Positions 39,041 to 47,233 of a stretch of 64,000 nt of DNA are shown one piece after another (within the stretch, counting starts at the first letter, position 1; each line of letters starts with the position of its first letter). A program made the translations under genes and the position numbers. This stretch comes from a virus. The stretch covers positions 1 to 64,000 of IMG/VR virus record IMGVR_UViG_3300021197_001635; one strand, 5' to 3'. Under the pieces are notes generated by a model. It searched no databases, was not told the DNA's origin, and saw nothing but the letters and a program-made list of their open reading frames with translations.

Positions 39041-40631
39041 TAAATTTTACGAGAAGAATACCCATATCTTAAAATCGCATGTCAATATCACCTATGAGGA
39101 ATTGGTTAGCCTTAGTGATGAAGAATTCGTAGAATGGGTGAAAGAGATGAGGAAGGAAATCCTCAGGATATGGGACGATTATAACATACCCCCTAGATCT
39201 GGTGGTAAATCGGAGCAGGAGATCACATCACAATTCAACAAAATGAGCGAATACTCCATCAATAAGTTTATCTACACTGATGCCTTGGAGGACCAAGAGG
39301 ATGACACGATATTGAACACTTCGGGTCTGGGTGTAGAAGCAGACCAGTGGTTTGACAACATGTATAAGACCAGAATCAATAGGTCTGATAAGGATGATGG
39401 TCATTCTGTTTATGACTTGTTTAATGACGATCAATACCTAGACAGTGTTGTCAAAAGATCACATAGGCACTTCAGGAGGGACGGCTTCTACCTTCACGCA
39501 CAGTCGATCAAGAAGAATGACAAGAAGTCTGGTTTAGTATCTGTATCCAATGCTAAAGAATGGATGGAAGCCTTTATAAATAATGAAAAGATATTTAAGA
39601 ACCACGATTTCATCCTAGAAGAGGTAAAACCCCCCACTGGAATGAATGCTGGTTATTTTCAGTTGGATGAGACTGATTTGTTGCACTTGACGAAAGAAGA
39701 GGTAGAATATTACAATGATCGAGGAATTTTACAACATCGCCATACTTCTAATATTGATCTGTCTAGCCTTGATGCCAGACGACTCTATAGAATAAGACTA
39801 TATGAAAAAGGGAGGAGTATCTTCCCCAAAGGATTTATTCCCTTCAGGATTGGTTATATCCAACCTGCTGTCAACTTCCCTCCCATGACTGCTAAATATC
39901 TATATGAGAGATTCACAAATCATATCAAAAATCAAGACGTTATTAATATATACGACCCTTCTTCTGGTTGGGGTGGTAGGATACTCGGTGCTATGTCTGT
40001 CAGGGATGATCGCAGGGTTCATTATGTTGGTACTGACCCTAATCCTGATAACTTCTACAATGATTTTAATAACAGCAAGTATGCTGATCTCGCTGATTTT
40101 TACAATACCAAGACTTATAGGGGAAATCCTTTCTTTTCCCATACCAATTCTTATGAGATTTTTAATGAATGCTCAGAAGAGATTGGGGATAACCCCGATT
40201 TCAGAAAATATAGAGGAAGAATCGACCTCATATTCACTTCGCCGCCTTATTTCAACAGAGAGGCATATAGCGAAGATCCTAAGCAATCGTACAAAAAGTA
40301 CGGGTCGTCTTATGAATCATGGAAAGAAGGATTTTTGAGACCCACACTTGAGACGTGCTATGAGTTCCTGAAGGAGGATAGATATCTTTTGTGGAACATA
40401 GCCGACCTCAGGATGGCTAACAAAGAATATTTGCCCCTAGAGCAAGACTCGGTTGATATACTGGAGTCTTTGGGCATGGAATATGTTATGACTTTTAAAA
40501 TGGCTCAGGTTGGTATGCCTGGCTCTAATAGGTTGACTGAAGATGGGAAGCCACATGTAAAGAATTTTTGCCTGATAGGGGAAAAATACTACAAGTACGA
40601 GCCAGTGTTCGTATTCAGGAAGGGGGGTTGA
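39033..40631 (+). CDS. DNA methyltransferase (SPPY-type, N4-cytosine or N6-adenine)
   Basis: 532 residues. SAM-binding motif I YDPSSGWGGRILGA about residues 306-319, acidic motif GTDPNPDN about 335, and catalytic motif IV FTSPPYF about 401-407, in alpha/beta amino-methyltransferase order. SPPY is most frequent in N4-cytosine enzymes, but N6-adenine is possible. The first 280 residues have no motif I recognise; they may be a target-recognition or other DNA-binding domain. No restriction gene is adjacent, so a protective or regulatory role is inferred. The start overlaps gp46 by 8 nt. Confidence 0.82.
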   Translation: MPNKFYEKNTHILKSHVNITYEELVSLSDEEFVEWVKEMRKEILRIWDDYNIPPRSGGKSEQEITSQFNKMSEYSINKFIYTDALEDQEDDTILNTSGLGVEADQWFDNMYKTRINRSDKDDGHSVYDLFNDDQYLDSVVKRSHRHFRRDGFYLHAQSIKKNDKKSGLVSVSNAKEWMEAFINNEKIFKNHDFILEEVKPPTGMNAGYFQLDETDLLHLTKEEVEYYNDRGILQHRHTSNIDLSSLDARRLYRIRLYEKGRSIFPKGFIPFRIGYIQPAVNFPPMTAKYLYERFTNHIKNQDVINIYDPSSGWGGRILGAMSVRDDRRVHYVGTDPNPDNFYNDFNNSKYADLADFYNTKTYRGNPFFSHTNSYEIFNECSEEIGDNPDFRKYRGRIDLIFTSPPYFNREAYSEDPKQSYKKYGSSYESWKEGFLRPTLETCYEFLKEDRYLLWNIADLRMANKEYLPLEQDSVDILESLGMEYVMTFKMAQVGMPGSNRLTEDGKPHVKNFCLIGEKYYKYEPVFVFRKGG

Positions 40632-40656
40632 CGCATTTCAGCCTCTATGGTATAAT
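40628..40656 (+). promoter_or_regulatory. Sigma70-type promoter abutting the 40663 start codon
   Basis: TTGACG (40628-40633), 17-nt spacer, TGG-TATAAT (-10 at 40651-40656). The -35 begins just before the methyltransferase stop. The expected start, about 7 nt after the -10, falls at or next to the ATG at 40663, predicting a leaderless mRNA. Confidence 0.85.
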
Positions 40657-40662
40657 GGTATT

Positions 40663-41766
40663 ATGAAATTCAAAAGACTAAAACTGCATGGTGTTGATGA
40701 ACCACTTACAGACTGGAGCAAGCTTAATAGCGAGAGCGACAGGGAGTGGGCATGGTTAAAAAATATGTATTGGTATAGGCTTCATTCTAATATCAAGCAG
40801 CAAAAATCTTGGATCAACAACTATCTAAAGGGTCAAGGATTAGATCCCAAAGAATATAATAGCGGTAAGAAGAGAATGTATGAGGGTGCTGGCGGTTTAT
40901 GTAGGATTCTAGAGACTGGGTGTCCTGAAGACTATAAGCTGATTAATCTCCTCAAGATGCTATTGAACCAGATCAAAGATGAAAGCAAGCGATCTTCAGC
41001 AGTTGCTAAGGCTAGTGCTAAGAGAAGCAAGAAGACTGTGCCCATTAAGGAAAGGATGGATGACCAGTTGTCCGAGTATATGGACGAGATCAATAGAGCG
41101 ATAGACATCTTCACTGGAAATTCCAAAATCAAGAAGAAGGAATGGTTCAGTATTGGAAAGTGGTTGTCTGACAACAAGGTCAAGTCAACCCAGACGATGG
41201 CGATTCTCAAGGAGATCAAGCCTGTCTATAATGAAGTATCTTCTGCTTATAATAACGAAGACGATCAACTAGCAGAAGCCTACGATTTCATGCGTAAGTC
41301 TCATCTTCATAAATTCGTAGAATTTCTAGACGTGATGGTAAAAGAGACCAATCAGCATTTAAAGAAGGTAAAACCCAAGAGACCTTCACGAAAGACTAAT
41401 CCTGAGTCTGCTGTGAAGAGACTCCCCTTCAAGAAGAGCAGCGACGAATTCGGTGTTGATTCAATAGACCCCACAGAGATACTGGGTTGTACCACCCTGT
41501 TCGTATACAATGAAACTAGTAGACTTATATGCATCTACAAGTCGTTCGACAACAATGGTGGTCTTTCTGTGAAAGGTGCATCGATCACTCATTTCGATCC
41601 TGCTAAGTCTTTCGTGAAAAAATGCAGGAATCCCAAGCATACCATTCGAATGATAGGCAGACTTAACAAGAAGCATGCAATAGAGCATGTTGAAAATATC
41701 AAGACGGTAAAGAAGCCTGTCAGACCCAGAATTAACAAGAATTGCATCATTTTGAGGGCATTTTAA
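40663..41766 (+). CDS. Hypothetical basic protein, probably leaderless mRNA
   Basis: 367 residues, Lys/Arg-rich (runs such as SSAVAKASAKRSKKTVPIKERM). Residues about 1-260 are mostly helical. The C-terminal ~110 residues look like a separate small beta domain (ILGCTTLFVYNETSRLICIYKSF). No family recognised. The ATG lies only 6 nt after the -10 TATAAT, so there is no room for a ribosome binding site; the next in-frame ATG is around residue 31. The gene is followed 1 nt later by rnh. DNA or RNA binding is plausible from charge only. Confidence 0.65.
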   Translation: MKFKRLKLHGVDEPLTDWSKLNSESDREWAWLKNMYWYRLHSNIKQQKSWINNYLKGQGLDPKEYNSGKKRMYEGAGGLCRILETGCPEDYKLINLLKMLLNQIKDESKRSSAVAKASAKRSKKTVPIKERMDDQLSEYMDEINRAIDIFTGNSKIKKKEWFSIGKWLSDNKVKSTQTMAILKEIKPVYNEVSSAYNNEDDQLAEAYDFMRKSHLHKFVEFLDVMVKETNQHLKKVKPKRPSRKTNPESAVKRLPFKKSSDEFGVDSIDPTEILGCTTLFVYNETSRLICIYKSFDNNGGLSVKGASITHFDPAKSFVKKCRNPKHTIRMIGRLNKKHAIEHVENIKTVKKPVRPRINKNCIILRAF

Positions 41767-41767
41767 T

Positions 41768-42649
41768 ATGATCTTGCTAGACGCTAATCAGACAATGATT
41801 TCTAATGTATTTGCCATCTATGGCAAGAAGACTGACAGTCTAACAGTGAATGATGTTAGACACTCCCTTCTCAAGGGAATCATGTATTTCAACAATAGAT
41901 TTAAAGATTATGGAGACATGGTTTTGTGCTATGACTCCCATAATTATTGGAGAACTTCTTATTTTCCTCATTACAAGGCCGCTAGGAAGACTAAGCAAGG
42001 TTCCAGCAATATTCAGTGGGGAAAAATCTATAAATTCTTTGATATTGTCAAGAAGGAAGTAGATGAGAACTTTCCGTATGTGTCTATGGAAGTCCCCTCC
42101 ATGGAGGCAGATGATTTGATCCATGCTATTGTATCAGAGCATCATGATCATGAGGAGATTATGATCGTATCCTCAGACAAGGACTTTCAACAACTACAAT
42201 CTTATGAGGGTGTTCACCAATATAGTCCAGCACATAAAGATATGCTAGTTTGTGAAAATCCCGCTTCACACCTGATGGAGCATATTATCAAGGGGGATTC
42301 ATCCGACGGCGTTCCAAATGTGCTGTCAGATTCCGATACTTTTGTAGTCGAGGGTAAGAAGCAGAAGATTATGAATTCTAAGAGATTTAATGCTATCTTG
42401 TCTAAAGTAGAAGACGGGTCCATCCTTGATAGTGAGTATGGGGTTAACTTCCAGAGGAATAAGAATCTAATTGATTTGTCCTCCATAGATAGCGAACACA
42501 AAGAACTGATTATAAATAAATTCAGGGAAGAAATGTCTGCTCTGGCAGACTGGAAAGACGATGGCAAAATGATGAATTATCTCACTAGCAACAGACTAAT
42601 GAGCATTTTGAAGGAGATGGATCAATTCCAGAATAAGATCGATGCCTAG
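41768..42649 (+). CDS. rnh: T4-type RNase H (FEN-1 family 5'-nuclease)
   Basis: 293 residues (T4 Rnh is 305). The acidic metal-site motifs appear in order: LLDANQ (residue 4), MVLCYDSHNYWRTSYFPHYKAAR (Asp about 56), MEADDLIHAI (about 115), VSSDKDFQQLQ (about 135) and GDSSDGVPN (about 178), the helix-hairpin-helix start. It removes RNA primers from Okazaki fragments with gp32 and gp45. It overlaps a small ORF by 8 nt. Confidence 0.94.
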   Translation: MILLDANQTMISNVFAIYGKKTDSLTVNDVRHSLLKGIMYFNNRFKDYGDMVLCYDSHNYWRTSYFPHYKAARKTKQGSSNIQWGKIYKFFDIVKKEVDENFPYVSMEVPSMEADDLIHAIVSEHHDHEEIMIVSSDKDFQQLQSYEGVHQYSPAHKDMLVCENPASHLMEHIIKGDSSDGVPNVLSDSDTFVVEGKKQKIMNSKRFNAILSKVEDGSILDSEYGVNFQRNKNLIDLSSIDSEHKELIINKFREEMSALADWKDDGKMMNYLTSNRLMSILKEMDQFQNKIDA

Positions 42650-42821
42650 TAATAATAGCAAAGACAACAAGATCAAGCAGTGCACCAACAAGATTCATGA
42701 AGATGATATGTATCAAGAAGATAGGGGTACTAAAAAGCATGATCGAAGGAAGAGAAGACATAACGACAAACAGTTCTTTAAAGAACATGGACAATATTTA
42801 GAACACTATGACACTGAATAG
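42642..42821 (+). CDS. Small basic protein (59 aa) between rnh and gp45
   Basis: The frame opens at ATG 42642 inside the end of rnh (8-nt overlap, AGGAG about 20 nt upstream in rnh) and runs to TAG 42819-42821. The 59 residues are extremely hydrophilic (GTKKHDRRKRRHND in the middle). It fills most of the rnh-gp45 gap. The overlap pattern matches neighbouring gene junctions, which supports a real gene. No function is evident. Confidence 0.55.
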   Translation: MPSNNSKDNKIKQCTNKIHEDDMYQEDRGTKKHDRRKRRHNDKQFFKEHGQYLEHYDTE

Positions 42822-42847
42822 CAGAACCTATATTATGGAGAAACGTG

Positions 42848-43543
42848 ATGACAACTGCTACCAAAATGCAAATCTCTAGAAATACTCTAGAGATCCTAAA
42901 GAATTTTGCTTCAATCAATTCTAATATTTTAGTGAAGCCTGGTAATAAAATCAGGACCATCTCTAATTATAAGAATGTATTGGCAGAAGCAGATCTAGGA
43001 GAAGATTTCGACACAGAATTCGGAATCTGGGACCTGAACAAATTACTGGGTACTATCTCTCTATTTGACTCGCCTAAATTCGAGTTCGATGAGAAGTATA
43101 TGACCATCGAAGGTGACAACGGTGCTACGGTTCGATACTATTATTCTGAACCGAAGCTGCTCACAACCGTCACCAAGGAAATCAATATGCCGAATGTGGC
43201 AGTGAGTTGCACCATCAATGAAGATGATTTTAAGGAAATCCATAGGGCATCGTCTGTCTTGCAATTGCCAGATCTGAAGATTTCTTCTATGGGGGACTCC
43301 TCCATTCTTACTATCCATGACCGCAAGGATTCATCTTCCAATAGTTACACCTTCGAGGTTGGTAACAACCCAGATGGTGCTGAATTCAATTTCTACTTCA
43401 AGGTAGAAAATATGAAGATGCTCCCAGGCGAATATGATGTCGACATTTGTGAGACTGCCGTTGCCAGATTCAGCAACAAGAATGTGGGTCTCAGATACTG
43501 GGTCGCCATGGAACCAGATTCTTCCTACTCTGGTGCAGAATAA
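42848..43543 (+). CDS. 45: Sliding clamp gp45
   Basis: 231 residues (T4 gp45 is 228). Two clamp domains are seen: MQISRNTLEILKNFASINSNILVKPGNKIRT and, after ITVTKEINMPNV-like linker sequence, VSCTINEDDFKEIHRASSVLQLPDLKISS. It is the trimeric processivity factor for DNA polymerase and the mobile enhancer of late transcription with gp55. ATG 42848 is preferred to GTG 42845, with GGAG at 42837-42840. The stop overlaps the next ATG by 1 nt. Confidence 0.95.
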   Translation: MTTATKMQISRNTLEILKNFASINSNILVKPGNKIRTISNYKNVLAEADLGEDFDTEFGIWDLNKLLGTISLFDSPKFEFDEKYMTIEGDNGATVRYYYSEPKLLTTVTKEINMPNVAVSCTINEDDFKEIHRASSVLQLPDLKISSMGDSSILTIHDRKDSSSNSYTFEVGNNPDGAEFNFYFKVENMKMLPGEYDVDICETAVARFSNKNVGLRYWVAMEPDSSYSGAE

Positions 43544-43944
43544 TGGATCCCCATAGCAAGATATATATTGCTGGTCCCATGAGAGGGAAACCCAACTGGA
43601 ATTATGATGAGTTCAACAGGACTGAGAAGATTCTTATTGGCAATGGATGGGAAGTAGTTAACCCAGCTACGTTGGATACCAACTACGAGGACACAGCAGA
43701 TCTGGGATGTGAAGCAGAAGATTTCGACCCAGATGGCAATAAAAAGCACAAAAGTGTGAATAGAAGGATCATGAAAAGAGATCTGGATATTATATGTGAT
43801 GAATGCTGTGCAATCTATATGTTGAAGGGATGGCAGGTATCTCAGGGAGCATGTGCTGAGTTTTATCTGGCATGTTCATTGGGTCTTGATATCTATTATG
43901 AAGGATGTAAGCACGACATAGGTTCAGATAGACTGTGCTTCTAA
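43543..43944 (+). CDS. DUF4406 / nucleoside 2-deoxyribosyltransferase-like protein
   Basis: 133 residues. KIYIAGPMRGKPNWNYDEFN at residues 6-25 is the signature of DUF4406 and related nucleoside deoxyribosyltransferase-fold proteins. A Cys-rich middle (DIICDECCAIYMLKGWQVSQGACAEFYLA) contains the usual helix with Gly-Ala-x-x-Glu, where family enzymes place a catalytic Glu. Actual substrate unknown; nucleotide salvage or base exchange is an inference. It is wedged between gp45 and the fucose genes, sharing 1 nt with gp45. Confidence 0.75.
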   Translation: MDPHSKIYIAGPMRGKPNWNYDEFNRTEKILIGNGWEVVNPATLDTNYEDTADLGCEAEDFDPDGNKKHKSVNRRIMKRDLDIICDECCAIYMLKGWQVSQGACAEFYLACSLGLDIYYEGCKHDIGSDRLCF

Positions 43945-43963
43945 TAAGTCGGGAGATGTTGAT

Positions 43964-44863
43964 ATGCGTACTATGGTGACAGGTGGTGGAGGTCTAGTAG
44001 GATCCGCTATTGAATCGGATTTTAAGCCCTCTAGCAAAGAGCTTAATCTTTTCAATCTAGGTGATATTGTTGATTACCTCCAAGAGAACAGGATCGATAA
44101 TGTTATTCATTGTGCTGCTAAGGTGGGTGGAATCAAAGCGAACTCTGAGAAGTTGGCAGATTTCTTCTATGATAACACTTTGATGAATACTAATCTATTA
44201 GAGGCTGCTAGACTATGCAGACTCGAAAAGGTGGTATCCTTCATGTCAACATGTGTGTTTCCCGCTGATGCTGAATATCCACTTCAATCGGATAGGATCC
44301 ACGACGGGGAACCACACCAATCCAATTATGCTTATGCCTATGCAAAGAGAATGTTGGAAGTACAGAGCAGAGCATATAGAGACCAATACGACTGCAATTT
44401 TGTTACGGTTATTCCATGTAATATCTATGGACCTAACGACAATTTTAGTATGGACTCTGGGCATGTTATCCCATCTCTCATCCACAAATGCTATCTTGCC
44501 AGAGAGAATGGCACTGATTTAGAGGTCTGGGGTACTGGCAGGCCTTATAGGGAATTCATTTATTCAAAGGATGTTGCAGAGGCGGCAGTATGGGCACTAG
44601 ATAATTATGACGATCCAGAACCCCTGATCATTTCTCCTAATGAAGAAATATCAATAGCAACCTTGGCATCGGCAATCTGCTATAGAATGGGTTTCAAAGG
44701 GAGAATAGTGTTCAATCAGAAGATGGATGGTCAGATGCGTAAACCATCGGATAATAGCAAATTGCTGTCATTGATGGGTGATTATAAGTTCGTGCCGATT
44801 GAGATCGGTCTCACTAAGACTATAGAATGGTTCGAAGAGAACTATCGGGAGGCTAGAAAATGA
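43964..44863 (+). CDS. fcl: GDP-L-fucose synthase
   Basis: 299 residues (E. coli Fcl is 321). NAD(P)-binding TGGGGLVG at residues 6-13, CAAKVGGIKAN (about 50), SSTC-equivalent MSTCVFP (about 94), catalytic Tyr-x3-Lys in AYAYAKRML (about 124-128), and NIYGPNDNF...GHVIPSLIHKC (about 152-175), the Fcl/GMER signature. It converts GDP-4-keto-6-deoxymannose to GDP-L-fucose by epimerisation and reduction. GGGAGA precedes the ATG; 4-nt overlap with gmd. Confidence 0.92.
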   Translation: MRTMVTGGGGLVGSAIESDFKPSSKELNLFNLGDIVDYLQENRIDNVIHCAAKVGGIKANSEKLADFFYDNTLMNTNLLEAARLCRLEKVVSFMSTCVFPADAEYPLQSDRIHDGEPHQSNYAYAYAKRMLEVQSRAYRDQYDCNFVTVIPCNIYGPNDNFSMDSGHVIPSLIHKCYLARENGTDLEVWGTGRPYREFIYSKDVAEAAVWALDNYDDPEPLIISPNEEISIATLASAICYRMGFKGRIVFNQKMDGQMRKPSDNSKLLSLMGDYKFVPIEIGLTKTIEWFEENYREARK

Positions 44864-45903
44864 CGAATATCTCCGATGCAAAATACGGTGGAGAGTTATG
44901 GAAGAAGGAGAGGGGACTGAAGAAGACCGCTCTGATTACGGGCATTAATGGTCAAGACGGTTCTTATCTTGCTGAACTTCTTCTTAGCAAGGGGTACGAG
45001 GTTCATGGGGTATTGAAAAGGAACTCTGTTGCTGAGAACCAGACAGCTAGACTGGACAGTATTTTCGACAAGTTGACCCTGCACTATGGTGACCTCAATG
45101 ATTTATCTTCCTTGATCTCCATCTTGCAGAAATCTAAACCAGACGAGGTGTATAGTCTGGCAGCACAATCTCATGTCAGAATAAGTTTTGACATGCCCAT
45201 CTACACTGCTGCAACTACGGGCATGGGGATCCTCAACTTGCTAGAAGCATGCAGACTGACATGTCCTGAGGCTAAAATCTACCAAGCATCATCCTCTGAG
45301 ATGTTTGGGAATATGATTGATGTGGATGGTTTCCAGAGAGAGACCACCCCCATGAATCCAGTTAGTCCTTATGGTTGTGCCAAGGTGTTTGCATATAACA
45401 TTAGCAGAAACTATCGCAATTCTTATAATATGTTTATCTCTAATGGGATACTTTTCAATCATGAGTCTCCTAGAAGAGGATCCAATTTTGTAACCAGCAA
45501 GATAGTAAAGGGTGCGGTGGCAATAAAGAACGGTCTAACAGATGAGCTTAGATTGGGTAACCTTGATGCGACTAGAGACTGGGGACATGCTAAGGACTAT
45601 GTTAAAGCAATGTGGTTGATGTTACAGCATGACCAACCAGATGATTTTGTATGTTCGACTGGTATATCTAACAGTGTCAGAGATTGTTGTGAGTGTGTAT
45701 TTGATAGACTGGGTATGGATTATAGGGATTATGTTAAGATAGACCCAAAATACTTCAGACCAGAAGAATTAGAGCATTTAAAAGGAGACGCAACCAAGAT
45801 AAAAGATGTTCTAGGTTGGAAGCCTGAATATGACTTCAGGTCTATGATGAATGAAATGGTAGAGATGGAAGTGGGATCTAATACCCACGTTTTGAATCAG
45901 TGA
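44860..45903 (+). CDS. gmd: GDP-mannose 4,6-dehydratase
   Basis: 347 residues (E. coli Gmd is 373). NADP motif GINGQDGSYLAE about 28-39, HYGDLNDLSSL, SSSEMFGN (about 146) and SPYGCAKVFA (Tyr-x3-Lys, about 170), then GILFNHESPRRGSNFVTSKI, which is diagnostic for Gmd. It makes GDP-4-keto-6-deoxy-D-mannose, the precursor of GDP-fucose, perosamine and rhamnose. There are about 20 extra N-terminal residues before the Rossmann strand; no better downstream start exists. Paired with fcl inside the replication operon. Confidence 0.95.
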   Translation: MTNISDAKYGGELWKKERGLKKTALITGINGQDGSYLAELLLSKGYEVHGVLKRNSVAENQTARLDSIFDKLTLHYGDLNDLSSLISILQKSKPDEVYSLAAQSHVRISFDMPIYTAATTGMGILNLLEACRLTCPEAKIYQASSSEMFGNMIDVDGFQRETTPMNPVSPYGCAKVFAYNISRNYRNSYNMFISNGILFNHESPRRGSNFVTSKIVKGAVAIKNGLTDELRLGNLDATRDWGHAKDYVKAMWLMLQHDQPDDFVCSTGISNSVRDCCECVFDRLGMDYRDYVKIDPKYFRPEELEHLKGDATKIKDVLGWKPEYDFRSMMNEMVEMEVGSNTHVLNQ

Positions 45904-45910
45904 GAACTTT

Positions 45911-46879
45911 ATGACTATGATTATTGATAATGATACCCACCAGAAGCAGTATCTCTGGGTGGAGAAATATAGACCGAACTGTATCGAGGATTGTATCCTT
46001 CCCGATAAGATCAAGAAAACATTCATGGATATGGTGGAATCTGGGGAGTCCCAGAATCTGTTGTTATCTGGGTCTGCTGGTTGTGGCAAGACCACGGTGG
46101 CAAAAGCATTGTGTATGGAATTGGATACCGATTGGTTGATGATCAACTGCTCAGAAGACGGAAATATCGATACCCTTAGGACCACCATCAGGAATTTTGC
46201 CAGCACAGTGTCTTTGAGCGGTGGCAAGAAGGTGGTGATCCTAGACGAATTCGATTATGCAAATGCTCAGAGTATGCAACCAGCATTAAGGGGTTTCATT
46301 GAAGAATTCGCTAACAATTGCAGATTTATTCTGACATGCAATTTTAAGAACAGGATCATTGAGCCTATTCACTCCAGATGCACCTGCATCAACTTCCAGT
46401 TCACTAAAAAAGACAACTCCCAGATGTGTGCTAAGTTCATGAAGCGAGTTGGAAGCATCCTAGAATCTGAGGGTGTGCCAGTTGAAGATCCAGCAATTAT
46501 TGCTAAGTTGATATTCAGATACAGCCCAGATTTCAGAAGGGTCATTAACGAATTGCAGCGATACTCGGTGTCTGGTACGATTGATGTTGGAATCCTTACT
46601 GACATCGAGAACGTCAAGATAGAAGATCTCCTCAAAAGCATGAAGACCAAGAATTTCGGGGAGGTCCGAAAATGGGTGGTAGACAACCTAGACAATGATC
46701 AAAACCAGATCTTTAGAAAAATGTATAATTCTATGTCTGAATCCATGGAGGCCCAGAGTATTCCATCTGCAATTTTGATTCTAGCAGAATATCAATACAA
46801 ATCAGCCTTCGCTGCAGATCAAGAGATTAATATGACTGCCTGTCTAGTAGAAATGATGATGGAATGCAAATTCAAATAG
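45911..46879 (+). CDS. 44: Clamp-loader ATPase subunit gp44
   Basis: 322 residues (T4 gp44 is 319). WVEKYRPNCIEDCILPD at the N-terminus, Walker A GSAGCGKTT about 54-62, Walker B VVILDEFDYA about 106-115, and arginine-finger motif IHSRC (about 153), all in AAA+ clamp-loader order. It loads gp45 with gp62. The upstream distance to gp45 is about 2.4 kb because of three inserted genes; in T4 the two are adjacent. Confidence 0.96.
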   Translation: MTMIIDNDTHQKQYLWVEKYRPNCIEDCILPDKIKKTFMDMVESGESQNLLLSGSAGCGKTTVAKALCMELDTDWLMINCSEDGNIDTLRTTIRNFASTVSLSGGKKVVILDEFDYANAQSMQPALRGFIEEFANNCRFILTCNFKNRIIEPIHSRCTCINFQFTKKDNSQMCAKFMKRVGSILESEGVPVEDPAIIAKLIFRYSPDFRRVINELQRYSVSGTIDVGILTDIENVKIEDLLKSMKTKNFGEVRKWVVDNLDNDQNQIFRKMYNSMSESMEAQSIPSAILILAEYQYKSAFAADQEINMTACLVEMMMECKFK

Positions 46880-46891
46880 GGGAGACACTAA

Positions 46892-47233
46892 ATGTCAAAT
46901 GAAGAAAAAGGCACAACAGAGTTGATCTCAAGATTCGACACCCCCGAGGAGGGTAAAGGGACTTTCTCTCCTGTGGGGAACAAGGTGTTGGTTCATTGCG
47001 TGATCAATAGGGAAAAGACCACCGATAGCGGAATCGTCTACACTGAAAACAACGGCCATGAGCCTATGAAGGTGCTGGTGGTTGCTGTCGGTGACGAGGT
47101 GAAAGAGGATATCAGGATAGGCGATATAGTTTTGTGGGAGAGGGTATCCCTTGGTGAATGGAACGGATACCAAGTTGTGGAGGAGAGTTCCATTCTAGCA
47201 ATATGGGCGAGGTTAGAAGATGAAGCTGGGTGA
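46892..47233 (+). CDS. GroES-like co-chaperonin (gp31 analogue)
   Basis: 113 residues (GroES is 97, T4 gp31 is 111). FSPVGNKVLVHCVINREKTT is the GroES roof/barrel start; SGIVYTENNG corresponds to the mobile-loop GIVL hydrophobic tripeptide that docks GroEL; VVAVGDE, IGDIVLWER and EESSILAIW are the remaining cpn10 strands. It likely adapts host GroEL for folding the capsid protein, as T4 gp31 does. About 22 extra N-terminal residues are polar. GGGGAGA precedes the ATG. It lies between gp44 and gp62, overlapping gp62 by 14 nt. Confidence 0.85.
   Translation: MSNEEKGTTELISRFDTPEEGKGTFSPVGNKVLVHCVINREKTTDSGIVYTENNGHEPMKVLVVAVGDEVKEDIRIGDIVLWERVSLGEWNGYQVVEESSILAIWARLEDEAG

Noticed and set aside
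39575-39582. TATAAATA inside the methyltransferase gene
   Set aside because: It is over 1 kb from the next start codon; most likely a chance match in coding sequence.
42511-42518. TATAAATA inside rnh
   Set aside because: It lies 130 nt before the small 42642 ORF and within coding sequence; no supporting element. Left out as a feature.
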